NCBI RefSeq assembly: GCF_010731695.1
Contig: NZ_AP022586.1
Coordinates: 2,480,001-2,544,000 of the forward strand
DNA: 64,000 nucleotides
Source of the DNA: Mycolicibacterium litorale
GTDB taxonomy: Bacteria; Actinomycetota; Actinomycetes; Mycobacteriales; Mycobacteriaceae
Direction of reading: 5' to 3'
The notes beneath the pieces are model-generated. The model saw nothing but the letters and a program-made list of their open reading frames with translations. It was not told the DNA's origin and ran no database searches. This document shows positions 61,290-64,000 of this stretch, one piece after another; position 1 is the first letter of the stretch; each line of letters starts with the position of its first letter. The position numbers were made by a program, and so were the translations under genes.

Positions 61290-62254
61290 CGGGCCCTCCG
61301 CAGCCGCGGGTCGACCCGCACGAAGCCGAGATCGACCAGCAGGTTGGCCAATACGTAGACCGCGGCGACGAACAACGTCACCCCGATGACGACCGGCATG
61401 TCCTTGCTGGTGACCGCGTCGACGAGCACCCGGCCCAGGCCGGGACGGACGAACACCGACTCGACGATCACCGCCGTCGAGAACAGCGAACCCAGCGCCC
61501 ATCCGGACAGGGTCAGACCCGGCAGGACCGCGTGACGCAGGGCATGGCGCCAGCGCACACCCCAGTCGCTCATCCCGCGGGCACGCGCCGACACCGCGAA
61601 CGGTTGTTCCATGGCCGAGGAGAATTCGTCGCGGGTGACCTGGCCGAGAAATCCGGCAAGCGGCAGCGCCAACGTCAGGGCGGGCAGCACCAGTCCGGCG
61701 GGTCCGTCGTCGCCGACGACGGGGAGCAGCCGCAGGTGGATCGCGAAGACCACCAGAAGAACGATGCCGAGCCAGTATTGGGGCAGTGCGGCCAGAAAGG
61801 TCTCGACTCCCGATCCGATGCTCGCCAGCCGGCGCCCCCGATGCGCGGTGAGCAGCGTGATCGTCACCGCGATGACCCACGCCGCGACCAATGACACGAC
61901 CGTCAGCGTCAGGGTGGGGCCGAGATGGTGGCCGATGATGTCGGCGACGGGCTGCTTGAGGACGTACGACGTGCCGAGCTCACCGCGCAGCAGGCCGCCC
62001 AGGAAGTGCAGGTACTGCACGACCGCCGGGTCGTTGAAGCCGTACTGCTCGTTGACCGCGGCCAGCTGCTCCGCGGACGGTTTCGAGCCCGCACCGCCCA
62101 GGATGGTCTGAGCGCGGTCGCCCGGCATGAGCGACTGCGCGATGAACGTCAACGTGGCCGCGCCCCACAGCACGCCGATCACCCCGGCGACGCCGACGAG
62201 CGCCCGCCGCACCTCGACGGGGGTGCGGCGGGTGACCGCTGCGGTCAGGCTCAC
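61286..62254 (-). CDS. ABC permease, DppB type
   Basis: 322 residues with six helices. DppB features are the N-terminal helix GVAGVIGVLWGAATLTFIAQSLMPGD, NEQYGFNDPAVVQYLHFLGGLLRGELGTSYVLKQPV and the coupling loop SARARGMSDWGVRWRHALRHAVLPGLT. GTG 62254 overlaps the binding-protein stop (GTGA). Confidence 0.93.
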   Translation of the reverse strand: MSLTAAVTRRTPVEVRRALVGVAGVIGVLWGAATLTFIAQSLMPGDRAQTILGGAGSKPSAEQLAAVNEQYGFNDPAVVQYLHFLGGLLRGELGTSYVLKQPVADIIGHHLGPTLTLTVVSLVAAWVIAVTITLLTAHRGRRLASIGSGVETFLAALPQYWLGIVLLVVFAIHLRLLPVVGDDGPAGLVLPALTLALPLAGFLGQVTRDEFSSAMEQPFAVSARARGMSDWGVRWRHALRHAVLPGLTLSGWALGSLFSTAVIVESVFVRPGLGRVLVDAVTSKDMPVVIGVTLFVAAVYVLANLLVDLGFVRVDPRLRRAR

Positions 62255-63909
62255 GGTGCCAGCCAGGCGTCGTGCAGCACGGGCTCGCCTTCGGACGGTT
62301 CGATCCAGACGTCCTGGAGTTTCTTCTTCGCGACCAGGCGGGTGGTCACCGGGTACAGCCCCAGCTGATAGGCCTGCTCGGCGACGATCTGCTGCGTCTG
62401 GCCGTAAAGACGTTGCTGCGCAGCGGTATCCGTGGTGGCAGCGGCCGCGCGGACCCGCTCGTCGATCTTCGGGTTCTCGACCCAGCTCATGTTGTTGCCC
62501 GGGGCGGCCCTGAGCGAATCCGAGGAGTAGACGATCGACAGCACCGCCGGGGTGGGGCTGTTCCAGTACGCGCCGGTGAGTCCGTCGTAGGCGTTCTTGT
62601 CGGTGAACGCGGCGAAGTACTGGTCCTGGGGCAGCGGTTTGAGGACGACGTCGAAGCCGATCTCCTTCTCGGCGGACTGGATGTTCTGGAACAGCGTCAC
62701 GTCCGCCGGCGGGGTGTCACCGGTATCCGACGAGTACACCAGTTCGGCGGTCAGGCGCTCACCGTTCTTGGTGCGGTAGCCGTCGGCATCACGCTGGCTC
62801 CAGCCGGCCTCGTCGAGCAGCTTGTTCGCCTTCTCGGGGTCGTGTTCGTAGAAGCTGCGCAGGTTCTTGTCGAAGTACGGCGTGGTCGACGAGACGGGCC
62901 CCGGCTCCCAGTCGAAGACGCCGAGATAGGCGCTCTTGACCGCGGCCTCGGCATTGGCGCCGTGAATGAAGGCCTGACGGACCTTTGTGTCGTTGAAGGG
63001 TGCACGCGTGGTGTTGAGCGCGACGCCGTTCGGCAGGCCGGTGTGGGTGAACTCCTGCAGCGACAGGTTCGGGTCGGCGTTCAGGGCCGCCTCTTGCTGC
63101 GGGGGCGGGTTGAAGATGATGTCGGCGTCGCCGCCCTGTACCGCGGCGAACCGCACCGAGCCGTCCTCGACGAATTTCCAGCTGATGTGGTCGAGGTAGG
63201 CCGGGCCCTGATGCTTGGCGTCGGCCGGGGCCGAGTTGTAGTCCGGGTTGCGGTCGAGTTCGACGCTCTGGCCGCGGTTCCAGGCCTTGACGATGAACGG
63301 TCCGGTGCCCACCGGGGACTGGCAGTTCTCCTCCAGTCCGCGGGCCATCGCCTTCGGCGACTGGATGCCGAAGAAGGCCTGCGAGATCACCGGCAGCAGA
63401 GCCGAATACGGCTTCGACAGGGTGAGCTCGAAGGTGGCGGGGTCGACGGCACGCGAGGATTGGTAGTACGGCCTGAGGTAGCCCGCGTCGGTGAGCGACT
63501 GGGTGGCGGGGTCGAGCATGTGCTCGAAGTTGGCCTTCACGGCCTCGGCGTCCAGCGGCGTGCCGTCGTGGAACCTCACGCCCTGCTTGATCGTGAAGGT
63601 GTAGACCCGGCCGTCGGGTGAGACCTCCCAGGATTCGGCCAGCCACGGCACGACGCTGCCGTCCGGGCGCTCGGAGACCAGCGAGTCCAGGTACTGGCGC
63701 GCGACGTAGGTCTGCGGCATGTCACCGAAGCTGTGCGGGTCGAGGCAGGTCGGTTCACGGTCCGTGGCGTAGACGATGGAGCCGCCGCTGACCGGCGGAC
63801 CGGCCGCCGCCGACGAGGAGGAGCTGTCGGATCCGCCGCCGCATGCGGTGAGCAGTGCGGCAGTCAGCGTCACTGCGGGCAGGAGGCGGGCAGCACGGAA
63901 GGCAGGCAT
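62251..63909 (-). CDS. ABC substrate-binding lipoprotein, family 5
   Basis: 552 residues. Signal peptide with lipobox LLTAC (Cys ~21) followed by a Gly/Ser linker. The SBP5 signature is SGGSIVYATDREPTCLDPHSFGDMPQTYVARQYLDSLV, with WEVSPDGRVYTFTIKQGVRFHDGTPLDAEAVKANFEHM. It captures the substrate outside the membrane for the DppBC/DF importer. The ATG at 63909 lacks a good ribosome site; the frame stays open to 63990, so a start at ATG 63966 is possible. The remaining bases to 64000 show no other gene. First gene of the operon. Confidence 0.9.
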   Translation of the reverse strand: MPAFRAARLLPAVTLTAALLTACGGGSDSSSSSAAAGPPVSGGSIVYATDREPTCLDPHSFGDMPQTYVARQYLDSLVSERPDGSVVPWLAESWEVSPDGRVYTFTIKQGVRFHDGTPLDAEAVKANFEHMLDPATQSLTDAGYLRPYYQSSRAVDPATFELTLSKPYSALLPVISQAFFGIQSPKAMARGLEENCQSPVGTGPFIVKAWNRGQSVELDRNPDYNSAPADAKHQGPAYLDHISWKFVEDGSVRFAAVQGGDADIIFNPPPQQEAALNADPNLSLQEFTHTGLPNGVALNTTRAPFNDTKVRQAFIHGANAEAAVKSAYLGVFDWEPGPVSSTTPYFDKNLRSFYEHDPEKANKLLDEAGWSQRDADGYRTKNGERLTAELVYSSDTGDTPPADVTLFQNIQSAEKEIGFDVVLKPLPQDQYFAAFTDKNAYDGLTGAYWNSPTPAVLSIVYSSDSLRAAPGNNMSWVENPKIDERVRAAAATTDTAAQQRLYGQTQQIVAEQAYQLGLYPVTTRLVAKKKLQDVWIEPSEGEPVLHDAWLAP

Positions 63910-64000
63910 CGAGGGTGTGGGTACTTTCGCTGGACTGCGCGCGCGTTGGTCAGGCCGGCGACGCATCGTGAACTGGGGCTTGGTCACCATGCCGGACCGC

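Overview
The window is GC-rich chromosomal DNA from a mycobacterium, most likely a fast-growing Mycolicibacterium-type species. The order fbiD-ppk1-mutT1-hupB-leuD-leuC-ltbR-tRNA-gltX-leuB-serA-ilvC-ilvN-ilvB-cfp6-doxX-lppZ ... gatB-pfkA-gatA-gatC-ACT-ligA-metE-like-lpqA follows, from memory, the Rv2983-Rv3016 segment of M. tuberculosis. GTG starts are frequent. Many genes have a TANNNT -10 hexamer 6-8 bases before the start codon, as in leaderless mycobacterial transcripts. No insertion sequence, phage, CRISPR array or origin was seen.

Layout. 1-25082 is the conserved backbone: F420 biosynthesis (fbiD, partial), polyphosphate kinase, nudix/phosphatase MutT1, histone-like HupB, leucine genes leuCD with a divergent IclR regulator, tRNA-Gln and tRNA-Glu beside gltX, leuB and serA, then ilvBNC behind a leader peptide and attenuator that I read directly from the sequence. 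25122-34693 is accessory lipid metabolism. It holds an SDR, an APH-type kinase, acyl-CoA dehydrogenase, enoyl-CoA hydratase and thiolase, and a divergent operon of an F420-type oxidoreductase, a sulfotransferase, a TIM-barrel protein and a DUF1214 protein. 34700-40726 returns to the backbone (gatB, pfkA, gatA, gatC, ACT protein) with an extra cutinase.

40743-45409 holds a small cysteine-rich protein, a hemerythrin, and a tight five-gene operon (DUF4178-DUF2617-DUF4247-DUF350-membrane SpeE-like) whose first ribosome binding site lies inside a hairpin. 45406-51386 carries ligA, a YjbR-like protein, a FadD-type ligase, a MetE-like protein and the lipoprotein LpqA. 51451-56200 carries a giant LuxR-type ATPase regulator, a divergent SDR and a metallo-beta-lactamase gene broken by one extra base in its metal-binding motif. 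56208-63909 is a six-gene operon with 4-base overlaps: peptide-type ABC transporter plus two flavin-dependent oxygenase-like enzymes, probably for uptake and oxidation of an organosulfur or similar small organic compound.

The genes interlock. gltX, tRNA-Gln and gatCAB together form the indirect Gln-tRNA route. ilvBNC, leuB and leuCD cover most of branched-chain amino acid synthesis. fbiD makes the cofactor that the F420-type oxidoreductase would use. The best candidates for undescribed biology are the DUF4178/SpeE-like operon, the oxidoreductase-sulfotransferase operon, the kinase plus acyl-CoA dehydrogenase module and the terminal ABC/oxygenase operon.
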